A DNA stretch of 64,000 nt, from NCBI GenBank assembly GCA_036245805.1, contig BTRK01000006.1:19500365-19564364 (forward strand), in the 5' to 3' direction. Shown here in pieces: positions 27,301-41,300 of the stretch (positions are counted from its first letter, which is position 1; the number at the start of each line of letters is the position of its first letter). Below the pieces are notes generated by a model. The model was given only the letters and a program-made list of their open reading frames with translations. It was not told the DNA's origin and searched no databases. Position numbers and translations under genes: made by a program. This DNA comes from Pristionchus mayeri (taxonomy: Eukaryota > Nematoda > Chromadorea > Rhabditida > Neodiplogasteridae).

Positions 27301-30300
27301 AAGCTATGGAACATTTTCAAACTTTCTGAAACATTCTAGAAGCTTTGGAACATTTTCGAACTTTCTGGAACATTCTAGAAGCTATGGAACATTTTCGTAC
27401 TTTCTGGAACATTCTAGAAGCTTTGGAACATTTTCGAACTTTCTGTAACATTCTAGAAGCTGTGGAACATTTTTTTAACTTTCTGGAACATTCTAGAAGC
27501 TATGGAACATTTTCGAACTTTCTGGAACATTCTAGAAGCTTTGGAACATTTTCAAAACTTTCTGGAACATTCTAGAAGCTATGGAACATTTTCGAACTTT
27601 CTGTAACATTCTAGAAGCTGTGGAACATTTTTTTAACTTTCTGGAACATTCTAGAAGCTATGGAACATTTTCGTACTTTCTGGAACATTCTAGAAGCTGT
27701 GGAACATTTTCAGTACTTTCTGGAACATTCTAGAAGCTATGGAACATTTTCGTACTTTCTGGAACATTCTAGAAGCTTTGGAACATTTTCGAACTTTCTG
27801 GAACATTCTAGAAGCTATGGAACATTTTCGTACTTTCTGGAACATTCTAGAACCTTTGGTACGTTTTCGAACTTTCTGGAACATTCTAGAAGCTATGGAA
27901 CATTTTCGAACTTTCTGGAACATTCTAGAAGCTATGGAACATTTTCGTACTTTCTGGAACATTCTAGAAGCTATGGAACATTTTCGTACTTTCTGGAACA
28001 TTCTAGAAGCTGTGGAACATTTTCAGTACTTTCTGGAACATTCTAGAAGCTATGGAACATTTTTTTAACTTTCTGGAACATTCTAGAAGCTATGGAACAT
28101 TTTCAGTACTTTCTGGAACATTCTAGAAGCTATGGAACATTTTCGTACTTTCTGGAACATTCTAGAAGCTTTGGAACATTTTCGAACTTTCTGTAACATT
28201 CTAGAAGCTGTGGAACATTTTTTTTAACTTTCTGGAACATTCTAGAAGCTATGGAACATTTTCGTACTTTCTGGAACATTCTAGAAGCTATGGAACATTT
28301 TCGTACTTTCTGGAACATTCTAGAAGCTATGGAATATTTTCGTACTTTCTGGAACATTCTAGAAGCTGTGGAACATTTTCAGTACTTTCTGGAACATTCT
28401 AGAAGCTATGGAACATTTTTTTAACTTTCTGGAACATTCTAGAAGCTATGGAACATTTTCGTACTTTCTGGAACATTCTAGAAGCTATGGAACATTTTCG
28501 TACTTTCTGGAACATTCTAGAAGCTGTGGAACATTTTCAGTACTTTCTGGAACATTCTAGAAGCTATGGAACATTTTCGTACTTTCTGGAACATTCTAGA
28601 AGCTTTGGAACATTTTCGAACTTTCTGTAACATTCTAGAAGCTGTGGAACATTTTTTTAACTTTCTGGAACATTCTAGAAGCTATGGAACATTTTCGTAC
28701 TTTCTGGAACATTCTAGAAGCTATGGAACATTTTCGTACTTTCTGGAACATTCTGGAAGCTTTGGACCATTTTCGAACTTTCTGGAACATTCTAGAAGCT
28801 TTGGAACATTTTTAACTTTGTGGAACATTCTAGAAGCTTTGGAACATTTTCGTACTTTCTGGAACATTCTAGAAGCTTTGGAACATTTTCGAACTTTCTG
28901 GAACATTCTAGAAGCTATGGAACATTTTTTTAACTTTCTGGAACATTCTAGAAGCTATGGAACATTTTCGTACTTTCTGGAACATTCTAGAAGCTATGGA
29001 ACATTTTCGTACTTTCTGGAACATTCTAGAAGCTATGGAACATTTTCGTACTTTCTGGAACATTCTAGAAGCTGTGGAACATTTTCAGTACTTTCTGGAA
29101 CATTCTAGAAGCTATGGAACATTTTTTTAACTTTCTGGAACATTCTAGAAGCTATGGAACATTTTCGTACTTTCTGGAACATTCTAGAAGCTATGGAACA
29201 TTTTCGTACTTTCTGGAACATTCTAGAAGCTGTGGAACATTTTCAGTACTTTCTGGAACATTCTAGAAGCTATGGAACATTTTCGTACTTTCTGGAACAT
29301 TCTAGAAGCTGTGGAACATTTTCAGTACTTTCTGGAACATTCTAGAAGCTATGGAACATTTTCGTACTTTCTGGAACATTCTAGAAGCTTTGGAACATTT
29401 TCGAACTTTCTGGAACATTCTAGAAGCTATGGAACATTTTCGTACTTTCTGGAACATTCTAGAACCTTTGGTACGTTTTCGAACTTTCTGGAACATTCTA
29501 GAAGCTATGGAACATTTTCGAACTTTCTGGAACATTCTAGAAGCTATGGAACATTTTCGTACTTTCTGGAACATTCTAGAAGCTATGGAACATTTTCGTA
29601 CTTTCTGGAACATTCTAGAAGCTGTGGAACATTTTCAGTACTTTCTGGAACATTCTAGAAGCTATGGAACATTTTTTTAACTTTCTGGAACATTCTAGAA
29701 GCTATGGAACATTTTCAGTACTTTCTGGAACATTCTAGAAGCTATGGAACATTTTCGTACTTTCTGGAACATTCTAGAAGCTTTGGAACATTTTCGAACT
29801 TTCTGTAACATTCTAGAAGCTGTGGAACATTTTTTTTAACTTTCTGGAACATTCTAGAAGCTATGGAACATTTTCGTACTTTCTGGAACATTCTAGAAGC
29901 TATGGAACATTTTCAAACTTTCTGGAACATTCTAGAAGCTATGGAACATTTTCGTACTTTCTGGAACATTCTGGAAGCTTTGGACCATTTTCGAACTTTC
30001 TGGAACATTCTAGAAGCTATGGAACATTTTCAAACTTTCTGGAACATTCTAGAAGCTATGGAACATTTTCGTACTTTCTGGAACATTCTAGAAGCTGTGG
30101 AACATTTTTGTACTTTCTGGAACATTCTAGAAGCTTTGGAACATTCTAGAAGCTTTGCAACATTTTCGAACTTTCTGTAACATTCTAGAAGCTGTGGAAC
30201 ATTTTTTTAACTTTCTGGAACATTCTAGAAGCTATGGAACATTTTCGTACTTTCTGGAACATTCTAGAAGCTATGGAACATTTTCGTACTTTCTGGAACA

Positions 30301-31428
30301 TTCTAGAAGCTGTGGAACATTTTCAGTACTTTCTGGAACATTCTAGAAGCTATGGAACATTTTTTTAACTTTCTGGAACATTCTAGAAGCTATGGAACAT
30401 TTTCGTACTTTCTGGAACATTCTAGAAGCTATGGAACATTTTCGTACTTTCTGGAACATTCTAGAAGCTGTGGAACATTTTCAGTACTTTCTGGAACATT
30501 CTAGAAGCTATGGAACATTTTCGTACTTTCTGGAACATTCTAGAAGCTTTGGAACATTTTCGAACTTTCTGTAACATTCTAGAAGCTGTGGAACATTTTT
30601 TTAACTTTCTGGAACATTCTAGAAGCTATGGAACATTTTCGTACTTTCTGGAACATTCTAGAAGCTATGGAACATTTTCGTACTTTCTGGAACATTCTGG
30701 AAGCTTTGGACCATTTTCGAACTTTCTGGAACATTCTAGAAGCTTTGGAACATTTTTAACTTTGTGGAACATTCTAGAAGCTTTGGAACATTTTCAAACT
30801 TTCTGGAACATTCTAGAAGCTTTGGAACATTTTCGAACTTTCTGGAACATTCTAGAAGCTTTGGAACATTTTCAAACTTTCTGGAACATTCTAGAAGCTT
30901 TGGAACATTTTCAAACTTTCTGGAACATTCTAGAAGCTGTGGAACATTTTTTTAACTTTCTGGAACATTCTAGAAGCTATGGAACATTTTCAAACTTTCT
31001 GGAACATTCTAGAAGCTATGGAACATTTTCGTACTTTCTGGAACATTCTGGAAGCTTTGGACCATTTTCGAACTTTCTGGAACATTCTAGAAGCTATGGA
31101 ACATTTTCGTACTTTCTGGAACATTCTAGAAGCTATGGAACATTTTCGTACTTTCTGGAACATTCTAGAAGCTGTGGAACATTTTCAGTACTTTCTGGAA
31201 CATTCTAGAAGCTATGGAACATTTTTTTAACTTTCTGGAACATTCTAGAAGCTATGGAACATTTTCAGTACTTTCTGGAACATTCTAGAAGCTATGGAAC
31301 ATTTTCGTACTTTCTGGAACATTCTAGAAGCTTTGGAACATTTTCGAACTTTCTGTAACATTCTAGAAGCTGTGGAACATTTTTTTTAACTTTCTGGAAC
31401 ATTCTAGAAGCTATGGAACATTTTCGTA
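24370..31428. repeat. 7,059-bp higher-order repeat, copy 1
   Basis: From here to about 31,428 the order of monomer variants is the same as in 31,429 to about 36,650. Offsets of exactly 7,059 bp hold at more than a dozen points (25257/32316, 26488/33547, 27660/34719, 28566/35625, 29272/36331). Shared rare variants include CATTATCGTAC (25,264/32,323), GTACATTCTGG and GCTTCGGAAC. A CTTTTGCGTAC variant near 24,438, CATTCTCAAAC near 26,086 and GGAATATTTTCG near 28,332 appear only in this copy. It also contains a smaller 1,612-bp repeat (27660/29272). Confidence 0.9.
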
Positions 31429-34400
31429 CTTTCTGGAACATTCTAGAAGCTATGGAACATTTTTTTAACTTTCTGGAACATTCTAGAAGCTATGGAACAT
31501 TTTCGTACTTTCTGGAACATTCTAGAAGCTATGGAACATTTTCGTACTTTCTGGAACATTCTAGAAGCTGTGGAACATTTTCAGTACTTTCTGGAACATT
31601 CTAGAAGCTATGGAACATTTTCGTACTTTCTGGAACATTCTAGAAGCTTTGGAACATTTTCGAACTTTCTGTAACATTCTAGAAGCTGTGGAACATTTTT
31701 TTAACTTTCTGGAACATTCTAGAAGCTATGGAACATTTTCGTACTTTCTGGAACATTCTAGAAGCTATGGAACATTTTCGTACTTTCTGGAACATTCTGG
31801 AAGCTTTGGACCATTTTCGAACTTTCTGGAACATTCTAGAAGCTTTGGAACATTTTTAACTTTGTGGAACATTCTAGAAGCTTTGGAACATTTTCGTACT
31901 TTCTGGAACATTCTAGAAGCTTTGGAACATTTTCGAACTTTCTGGAACATTCTAGAAGCTATGGAACATTTTTTAAACTTTCTGGAACATTCTAGAAGCT
32001 ATGGAACATTTTCGTACTTTCTGGAACATTCTAGAAGCTATGGAACATTTTCGTACTTTCTGGAACATTCTAGAAGCTATGGAACATTTTCGTACTTTCT
32101 GGAACATTCTAGAAGCTGTGGAACATTTTCAGTACTTTCTGGAACATTCTAGAAGCTATGGAACATTTTTTTAACTTTCTGGAACATTCTAGAAGCTATG
32201 GAACATTTTCGTACTTTCTGGAACATTCTAGAAGCTATGGAACATTTTCGTACTTTCTGGAACATTCTAGAAGCTGTGGAACATTTTCAGTACTTTCTGG
32301 AACATTCTAGAAGCTATGGAACATTATCGTACTTTCTGGAACATTCTAGAAGCTTTGGAACATTTTCGAACTTTCTGTAACATTCTAGAAGCTGTGGAAC
32401 ATTTTTTTAACTTTCTGGAACATTCTAGAAGCTATGGAACATTTTCGTACTTTCTGGAACATTCTAGAAGCTATGGAACATTTTCGTACTTTCTGGAACA
32501 TTCTGGAAGCTTTGGACCATTTTCGAACTTTCTGGAACATTCTAGAAGCTTTGGAACATTTTTAACTTTGTGGAACATTCTAGAAGCTTTGGAACATTTT
32601 CAAACTTTCTGGAACATTCTAGAAGCTTTGGAACATTTTCGAACTTTCTGGAACATTCTAGAAGCTTTGGAACATTTTCGTACTTTCTGGAACATTCTAG
32701 AAGCTTTGGAACATTTTCGAACTTTCTGTAACATTCTAGAAGCTGTGGAACATTTTTTTAACTTTCTGGAACATTCTAGAAGCTATGGAACATTTTCGTA
32801 CTTTCTGGAACATTCTAGAAGCTATGGAACATTTTCGTACTTTCTGGAACATTCTGGAAGCTTTGGACCATTTTCGAACTTTCTGGAACATTCTAGAAGC
32901 TTTGGAACATTTTTAACTTTGTGGAACATTCTAGAAGCTTTGGAACATTTTCAAACTTTCTGGAACATTCTAGAAGCTTTGGAACATTTTCGAACTTTCT
33001 GGAACATTCTAGAAGCTTTGGAACATTTTCAAACTTTCTGGAACATTCTAGAAGCTTTGGAACATTTTCAAACTTTCTGGAACATTCTAGAAGCTGTGGA
33101 ACATTTTTTTAACTTTCTGGAACATTCTAGAAGCTATGGAACATTTTCAAACTTTCTGGAACATTCTAGAAGCTATGGAACATTTTCGTACTTTCTGGAA
33201 CATTCTGGAAGCTTTGGACCATTTTCGAACTTTCTGGAACATTCTAGAAGCTATGGAACATTTTCAAACTTTCTGGAACATTCTAGAAGCTATGGAACAT
33301 TTTCGTACTTTCTGGAACATTCTAGAAGCTGTGGAACATTTTCGTACTTTCTGGAACATTCTAGAAGCTTTGGAACATTCTAGAAGCTTTGCAACATTTT
33401 CGAACTTTCTGTAACATTCTAGAAGCTGTGGAACATTTTTTTAACTTTCTGGAACATTCTAGAAGCTATGGAACATTTTCGTACTTTCTGGAACATTCTA
33501 GAAGCTGTGGAACATTTTCAGTACTTTCTGGAACATTCTAGAAGCTATGAAACATTTTCGTACATTCTGGAACATTCTAGAAGCTTTGGAACATTTTCGA
33601 ACTTTCTGTAACATTCTAGAAGCTGTGGAACATTTTTTTAACTTTCTGGAACATTCTAGAAGCTATGGAACATTTTCAAACTTTCTGGAACATTCTAGAA
33701 GCTATGGAACATTTTCGTACTTTCTGGAACATTCTAGAACCTTTGGTACATTTTCGAACTTTCTGGAACATTCTAGAAGCTATGGAACATTTTCGTACTT
33801 TCTTTAACATTCTAGAAGCTATGGAACATTTTCGTAATTTCTGGAACATTCTAGAAGCTTTGGAACATTTTCAAACTTTCTGAAACATTCTAGAAGCTAT
33901 GGAACATTTTCGAACTTTCTGGAACATTCTAGAAGCTATGGAACATTTTCGTACTTTCTGGAACATTCTGGAAGCTTTGGACCATTTTCGAACTTTCTGG
34001 AACATTCTAGAAGCTTTGGAACATTTTTAACTTTGTGGAACATTCTAGAAGCTTTGGAACATTTTCAAACTTTCTGGAACATTCTAGAAGCTTTGGAACA
34101 TTTTCGAACTTTCTGGAACATTCTAGAAGCTATGGAACATTTTCAAACTTTCTGAAACATTCTAGAAGCTTTGGAACATTTTCGAACTTTCTGGAACATT
34201 CTAGAAGCTATGGAACATTTTCGAACTTTCTGGAACATTCTAGAAGCTTCGGAACATTTTTAACTTTGTGGAACATTCTAGAAGCTTTGGAACATTTTCA
34301 AACTTTCTGGAACATTCTAGAAGCTTTGGAACATTTTCGAACTTTCTGGAACATTCTAGAAGCTATGGAACATTTTCAAACTTTCTGAAACATTCTAGAA

Positions 34401-36650
34401 GCTTTGGAACATTTTCGAACTTTCTGGAACATTCTAGAAGCTATGGAACATTTTCGTACTTTCTGGAACATTCTAGAAGCTTTGGAACATTTTCGAACTT
34501 TCTGTAACATTCTAGAAGCTGTGGAACATTTTTTTAACTTTCTGGAACATTCTAGAAGCTATGGAACATTTTCGAACTTTCTGGAACATTCTAGAAGCTT
34601 TGGAACATTTTCAAAACTTTCTGGAACATTCTAGAAGCTATGGAACATTTTCGAACTTTCTGTAACATTCTAGAAGCTGTGGAACATTTTTTTAACTTTC
34701 TGGAACATTCTAGAAGCTATGGAACATTTTCGTACTTTCTGGAACATTCTAGAAGCTGTGGAACATTTTCAGTACTTTCTGGAACATTCTAGAAGCTATG
34801 GAACATTTTCGTACTTTCTGGAACATTCTAGAAGCTTTGGAACATTTTCGAACTTTCTGGAACATTCTAGAAGCTATGGAACATTTTCGTACTTTCTGGA
34901 ACATTCTAGAACCTTTGGTACGTTTTCGAACTTTCTGGAACATTCTAGAAGCTATGGAACATTTTCGAACTTTCTGGAACATTCTAGAAGCTATGGAACA
35001 TTTTCGTACTTTCTGGAACATTCTAGAAGCTATGGAACATTTTCGTACTTTCTGGAACATTCTAGAAGCTGTGGAACATTTTCAGTACTTTCTGGAACAT
35101 TCTAGAAGCTATGGAACATTTTTTTAACTTTCTGGAACATTCTAGAAGCTATGGAACATTTTCAGTACTTTCTGGAACATTCTAGAAGCTATGGAACATT
35201 TTCGTACTTTCTGGAACATTCTAGAAGCTTTGGAACATTTTCGAACTTTCTGTAACATTCTAGAAGCTGTGGAACATTTTTTTTAACTTTCTGGAACATT
35301 CTAGAAGCTATGGAACATTTTCGTACTTTCTGGAACATTCTAGAAGCTATGGAACATTTTCGTACTTTCTGGAACATTCTAGAAGCTATGGAACATTTTC
35401 GTACTTTCTGGAACATTCTAGAAGCTGTGGAACATTTTCAGTACTTTCTGGAACATTCTAGAAGCTATGGAACATTTTTTTAACTTTCTGGAACATTCTA
35501 GAAGCTATGGAACATTTTCGTACTTTCTGGAACATTCTAGAAGCTATGGAACATTTTCGTACTTTCTGGAACATTCTAGAAGCTGTGGAACATTTTCAGT
35601 ACTTTCTGGAACATTCTAGAAGCTATGGAACATTTTCGTACTTTCTGGAACATTCTAGAAGCTTTGGAACATTTTCGAACTTTCTGTAACATTCTAGAAG
35701 CTGTGGAACATTTTTTTAACTTTCTGGAACATTCTAGAAGCTATGGAACATTTTCGTACTTTCTGGAACATTCTAGAAGCTATGGAACATTTTCGTACTT
35801 TCTGGAACATTCTGGAAGCTTTGGACCATTTTCGAACTTTCTGGAACATTCTAGAAGCTTTGGAACATTTTTAACTTTGTGGAACATTCTAGAAGCTTTG
35901 GAACATTTTCGTACTTTCTGGAACATTCTAGAAGCTTTGGAACATTTTCGAACTTTCTGGAACATTCTAGAAGCTATGGAACATTTTTTTAACTTTCTGG
36001 AACATTCTAGAAGCTATGGAACATTTTCGTACTTTCTGGAACATTCTAGAAGCTATGGAACATTTTCGTACTTTCTGGAACATTCTAGAAGCTATGGAAC
36101 ATTTTCGTACTTTCTGGAACATTCTAGAAGCTGTGGAACATTTTCAGTACTTTCTGGAACATTCTAGAAGCTATGGAACATTTTTTTAACTTTCTGGAAC
36201 ATTCTAGAAGCTATGGAACATTTTCGTACTTTCTGGAACATTCTAGAAGCTATGGAACATTTTCGTACTTTCTGGAACATTCTAGAAGCTGTGGAACATT
36301 TTCAGTACTTTCTGGAACATTCTAGAAGCTATGGAACATTTTCGTACTTTCTGGAACATTCTAGAAGCTGTGGAACATTTTCAGTACTTTCTGGAACATT
36401 CTAGAAGCTATGGAACATTTTCGTACTTTCTGGAACATTCTAGAAGCTTTGGAACATTTTCGAACTTTCTGGAACATTCTAGAAGCTATGGAACATTTTC
36501 GTACTTTCTGGAACATTCTAGAACCTTTGGTACGTTTTCGAACTTTCTGGAACATTCTAGAAGCTATGGAACATTTTCGAACTTTCTGGAACATTCTAGA
36601 AGCTATGGAACATTTTCGAACTTTCTGGAACATTCTAGAAGCTATGGAAA
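31429..36650. repeat. 7,059-bp higher-order repeat, copy 2 (about 5.2 kb retained)
   Basis: It is identical in variant order to copy 1 until about 36,640, where a GGAAAATTTCCTAC monomer marks a divergence. I noticed only four single-site differences from copy 1 over about 5 kb, one being a T-run change near 31,970 (TTTTTTAAACTT). Such low divergence implies a recent duplication or ongoing homogenisation. An assembly artefact must also be considered. Confidence 0.88.
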
Positions 36651-37299
36651 ATTTCCTACTTTCTGGAACATTCTAGAAGCTATGGAACATTTTCGTACTT
36701 TCTGGAACATTCTAGAAGCTGTGGAACATTTTCAGTACTTTCTGGAACATTCTAGAAGCTATGGAACATTTTTTTAACTTTCTGGAACATTCTAGAAGCT
36801 ATGGAACATTTTCAGTACTTTCTGGAACATTCTAGAAGCTATGGAACATTTTCGTACTTTCTGGAACATTCTAGAAGCTTTGGAACATTTTCGAACTTTC
36901 TGTAACATTCTAGAAGCTGTGGAACATTTTTTTTAACTTTCTGGAACATTCTAGAAGCTATGGAACATTTTCGTACTTTCTGGAACATTCTAGAAGCTAT
37001 GGAACATTTTCGTACTTTCTGGAACATTCTAGAAGCTATGGAACATTTTCGTACTTTCTGGAACATTCTAGAAGCTGTGGAACATTTTCAGTACTTTCTG
37101 GAACATTCTAGAAGCTATGGAACATTTTTTTAACTTTCTGGAACATTCTAGAAGCTATGGAACATTTTCGTACTTTCTGGAACATTCTAGAAGCTATGGA
37201 ACATTTTCGTACTTTCTGGAACATTCTAGAAGCTTTGGAACATTTTCGAACTTTCTGTAACATTCTAGAAGCTGTGGAACATTTTTTTAACTTTCTGGA

Positions 37300-38070
37300 A
37301 CATTCTAGAAGCTATGGAACATTTTCGTACTTTCTGGAACATTCTAGAAGCTATGGAACATTTTCGTACTTTCTGGAACATTCTAGAAGCTGTGGAATAT
37401 TTTCAGTACTTTCTGGAACATTCTAGAAGCTATGGAACATTTTCGTACTTTCTGGAACATTCTAGAAGCTTTGGAACATTTTCGAACTTTCTGTAACATT
37501 CTAGAAGCTGTGGAACATTTTTTTAACTTTCTGGAACATTCTAGAAGCTATGGAACATTTTCAAACTTTCTGGAACATTCTAGAAGCTATGGAACATTTT
37601 CGTACTTTCTGGAACATTCTAGAACCTTTGGTACATTTTCGAACTTTCTGGAACATTCTAGAAGCTATGGAACATTTTCGTACTTTCTGGAACATTCTAG
37701 AAGCTGTGGAACATTTTCAGTACTTTCTGGAACATTCTAGAAGCTATGGAACATTTTCGTACTTTCTGGAACATTCTAGAAGCTTTGGAACATTTTCGAA
37801 CTTTCTGGAACATTCTAGAAGCTTTGGAACATTTTCGAACTTTCTGGAACATTCTAGAAGCTATGGAACATTTTCAAACTTTCTGGAACATTCTAGAAGC
37901 TTTGGAACATTTTCAAACTTTCTGGAACATTCTAGAAGCTTTGGAACAATTTCAAACTTTCTGGAACATTCTAGAAGCTATGGAACATTTTTAACTTTGT
38001 GGAACATTCAAGAAGCTATGGAACATTTTCAACTTTCTGGAACATTCTAGAAGCTGTGGAACATTTTTTT
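37300..38070. repeat. Block repeated 8,762 bp downstream (46,062-46,832)
   Basis: Offsets of 8,762 bp hold at 37314/46076, 37432/46194, 37550/46312 and 37746/46508. Both copies share GGAATATTTTCAG, GAACCTTTGGTAC, GGAACAATTTC and CATTCAAGAAGC markers. The CATTCAAGAAGC change breaks the palindrome in the second half. This block links the middle and right-hand domains. Confidence 0.78.
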
Positions 38071-38399
38071 AACTTTCTGGAACATTCTGGAAGCTTTGGA
38101 ACATTTTCGTACTTTCTGGAACATTCTAGAAGCTGTGGAACATTTTCAGTACTTTCTGGAACATTCTAGAAGCTATGGAACATTTTTTTAACTTTCTGGA
38201 ACATTCTAGAAGCTATGGAACATTTTCGAACTTTCTGGAACATTCTAGAAGCTATGGAACATTTTCAAACTTTCTGGAACATTCTAGAAGCTTTGGAACA
38301 TTTTCAAACTTTCTGGAACATTCTAGAAGCTTTGGAACAATTTCAAACTTTCTGGAACATTCTAGAAGCTATGGAACATTTTTAACTTTGTGGAACATT

Positions 38400-41300
38400 C
38401 AAGAAGCTATGGAACATTTTCGTACTTTCTGGAACATTCTGGAAGCTTTGGACCATTTTCGAACTTTCTGGAACATTCTAGAAGCTTTGGAACATTTTTA
38501 ACTTTGTGGAACATTCTAGAAGCTTTGGAACATTTTCGTACTTTCTGGAACATTCTAGAAGCTTTGGAACATTTTCGAACTTTCTGGAACATTCTAGAAG
38601 CTATGGAACATTTTTTTAACTTTCTGGAACATTCTAGAAGCTATGGAACATTTTCGTACTTTCTGGAACATTCTAGAAGCTATGGAACATTTTCGTACTT
38701 TCTGGAACATTCTAGAAGCTATGGAACATTTTCGTACTTTCTGGAACATTCTAGAAGCTGTGGAACATTTTCAGTACTTTCTGGAACATTCTAGAAGCTA
38801 TGGAACATTTTTTTAACTTTCTGGAACATTCTAGAAGCTATGGAACATTTTCGTACTTTCTGGAACATTCTAGAAGCTATGGAACATTTTCGTACTTTCT
38901 GGAACATTCTAGAAGCTATGGAACATTTTCGTACTTTCTGGAACATTCTAGAAGCTGTGGAACATTTTCAGTACTTTCTGGAACATTCTAGAAGCTATGG
39001 AACATTTTTTTAACTTTCTGGAACATTCTAGAAGCTATGGAACATTTTCGTACTTTCTGGAACATTCTAGAAGCTATGGAACATTTTCGTACTTTCTGGA
39101 ACATTCTAGAAGCTGTGGAACATTTTCAGTACTTTCTGGAACATTCTAGAAGCTATGGAACATTTTCGTACTTTCTGGAACATTCTAGAAGCTTTGGAAC
39201 ATTTTCGAACTTTCTGTAACATTCTAGAAGCTGTGGAACATTTTTTTAACTTTCTGGAACATTCTAGAAGCTATGGAACATTTTCGTACTTTCTGGAACA
39301 TTCTAGAAGCTATGGAACATTTTCGTACTTTCTGGAACATTCTGGAAGCTTTGGACCATTTTCGAACTTTCTGGAACATTCTAGAAGCTTTGGAACATTT
39401 TTAACTTTGTGGAACATTCTAGAAGCTTTGGAACATTTTCAAACTTTCTGGAACATTCTAGAAGCTTTGGAACATTTTCGAACTTTCTGGAACATTCTAG
39501 AAGCTTTGGAACATTTTCGTACTTTCTGGAACATTCTAGAAGCTTTGGAACATTTTCGAACTTTCTGTAACATTCTAGAAGCTGTGGAACATTTTTTTAA
39601 CTTTCTGGAACATTCTAGAAGCTATGGAACATTTTCGTACTTTCTGGAACATTCTAGAAGCTATGGAACATTTTCGTACTTTCTGGAACATTCTGGAAGC
39701 TTTGGACCATTTTCGAACTTTCTGGAACATTCTAGAAGCTTTGGAACATTTTTAACTTTGTGGAACATTCTAGAAGCTTTGGAACATTTTCAAACTTTCT
39801 GGAACATTCTAGAAGCTTTGGAACATTTTCGAACTTTCTGGAACATTCTAGAAGCTTTGGAACATTTTCAAACTTTCTGGAACATTCTAGAAGCTTTGGA
39901 ACATTTTCAAACTTTCTGGAACATTCTAGAAGCTGTGGAACATTTTTTTAACTTTCTGGAACATTCTAGAAGCTATGGAACATTTTCAAACTTTCTGGAA
40001 CATTCTAGAAGCTATGGAACATTTTCGTACTTTCTGGAACATTCTGGAAGCTTTGGACCATTTTCGTACTTTCTGGAACATTCTAGAAGCTATGGAACAT
40101 TTTCGTACTTTCTGGAACATTCTGGAAGCTTTGGACCATTTTCGAACTTTCTGGAACATTCTAGAAGCTTTGGAACATTTTTAACTTTGTGGAACATTCT
40201 AGAAGCTTTGGAACATTTTCTAACTTTCTGGAACATTCTAGAAGCTTTGGAACATTTTCGAACTTTCTGGAACATTCTAGAAGCTTTGGAACATTTTCAA
40301 ACTTTCTGGAACATTCTAGAAGCTTTGGAACATTTTCAAACTTTCTGGAACATTCTAGAAGCTGTGGAACATTTTTTTAACTTTCTGGAACATTCTAGAA
40401 GCTATGGAACATTTTCAAACTTTCTGGAACATTCTAGAAGCTATGGAACATTTTCGTACTTTCTGGAACATTCTGGAAGCTTTGGACCATTTTCGAACTT
40501 TCTGGAACATTCTAGAAGCTATGGAACATTTTCAAACTTTCTGGAACATTCTAGAAGCTATGGAACATTTTCGTACTTTCTGGAACATTCTAGAAGCTGT
40601 GGAACATTTTCGTACTTTCTGGAACATTCTAGAAGCTTTGCAACATTTTCGAACTTTCTGTAACATTCTAGAAGCTGTGGAACATTTTTTTAACTTTCTG
40701 GAACATTCTAGAAGCTATGGAACATTTTCGTACTTTCTGGAACATTCTAGAAGCTGTGGAACATTTTCAGTACTTTCTGGAACATTCTAGAAGCTATGAA
40801 ACATTTTCGTACATTCTGGAACATTCTAGAAGCTTTGGAACATTTTCGAACTTTCTGTAACATTCTAGAAGCTGTGGAACATTTTTTTAACTTTCTGGAA
40901 CATTCTAGAAGCTATGGAACATTTTCAAACTTTCTGGAACATTCTAGAAGCTATGGAACATTTTCGTACTTTCTGGAACATTCTAGAACCTTTGGTACAT
41001 TTTCGAACTTTCTGGAACATTCTAGAAGCTATGGAACATTTTCGTACTTTCTTTAACATTCTAGAAGCTATGGAACATTTTCGTAATTTCTGGAACATTC
41101 TAGAAGCTTTGGAACATTTTCAAACTTTCTGAAACATTCTAGAAGCTATGGAACATTTTCGAACTTTCTGGAACATTCTAGAAGCTATGGAACATTTTCG
41201 TACTTTCTGGAACATTCTGGAAGCTTTGGACCATTTTCGAACTTTCTGGAACATTCTAGAAGCTTTGGAACATTTTTAACTTTGTGGAACATTCTAGAAG

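Noticed and set aside
39155..40663. Long open reading frames as protein-coding genes, here and in many other places on both strands
   Set aside because: They are pure 13-codon repeats, overlap one another in several frames, start at any GCTATGG, and end wherever a T-run or TGTAAC variant occurs. There are no splice signals, no codon-level conservation and no unique domains.
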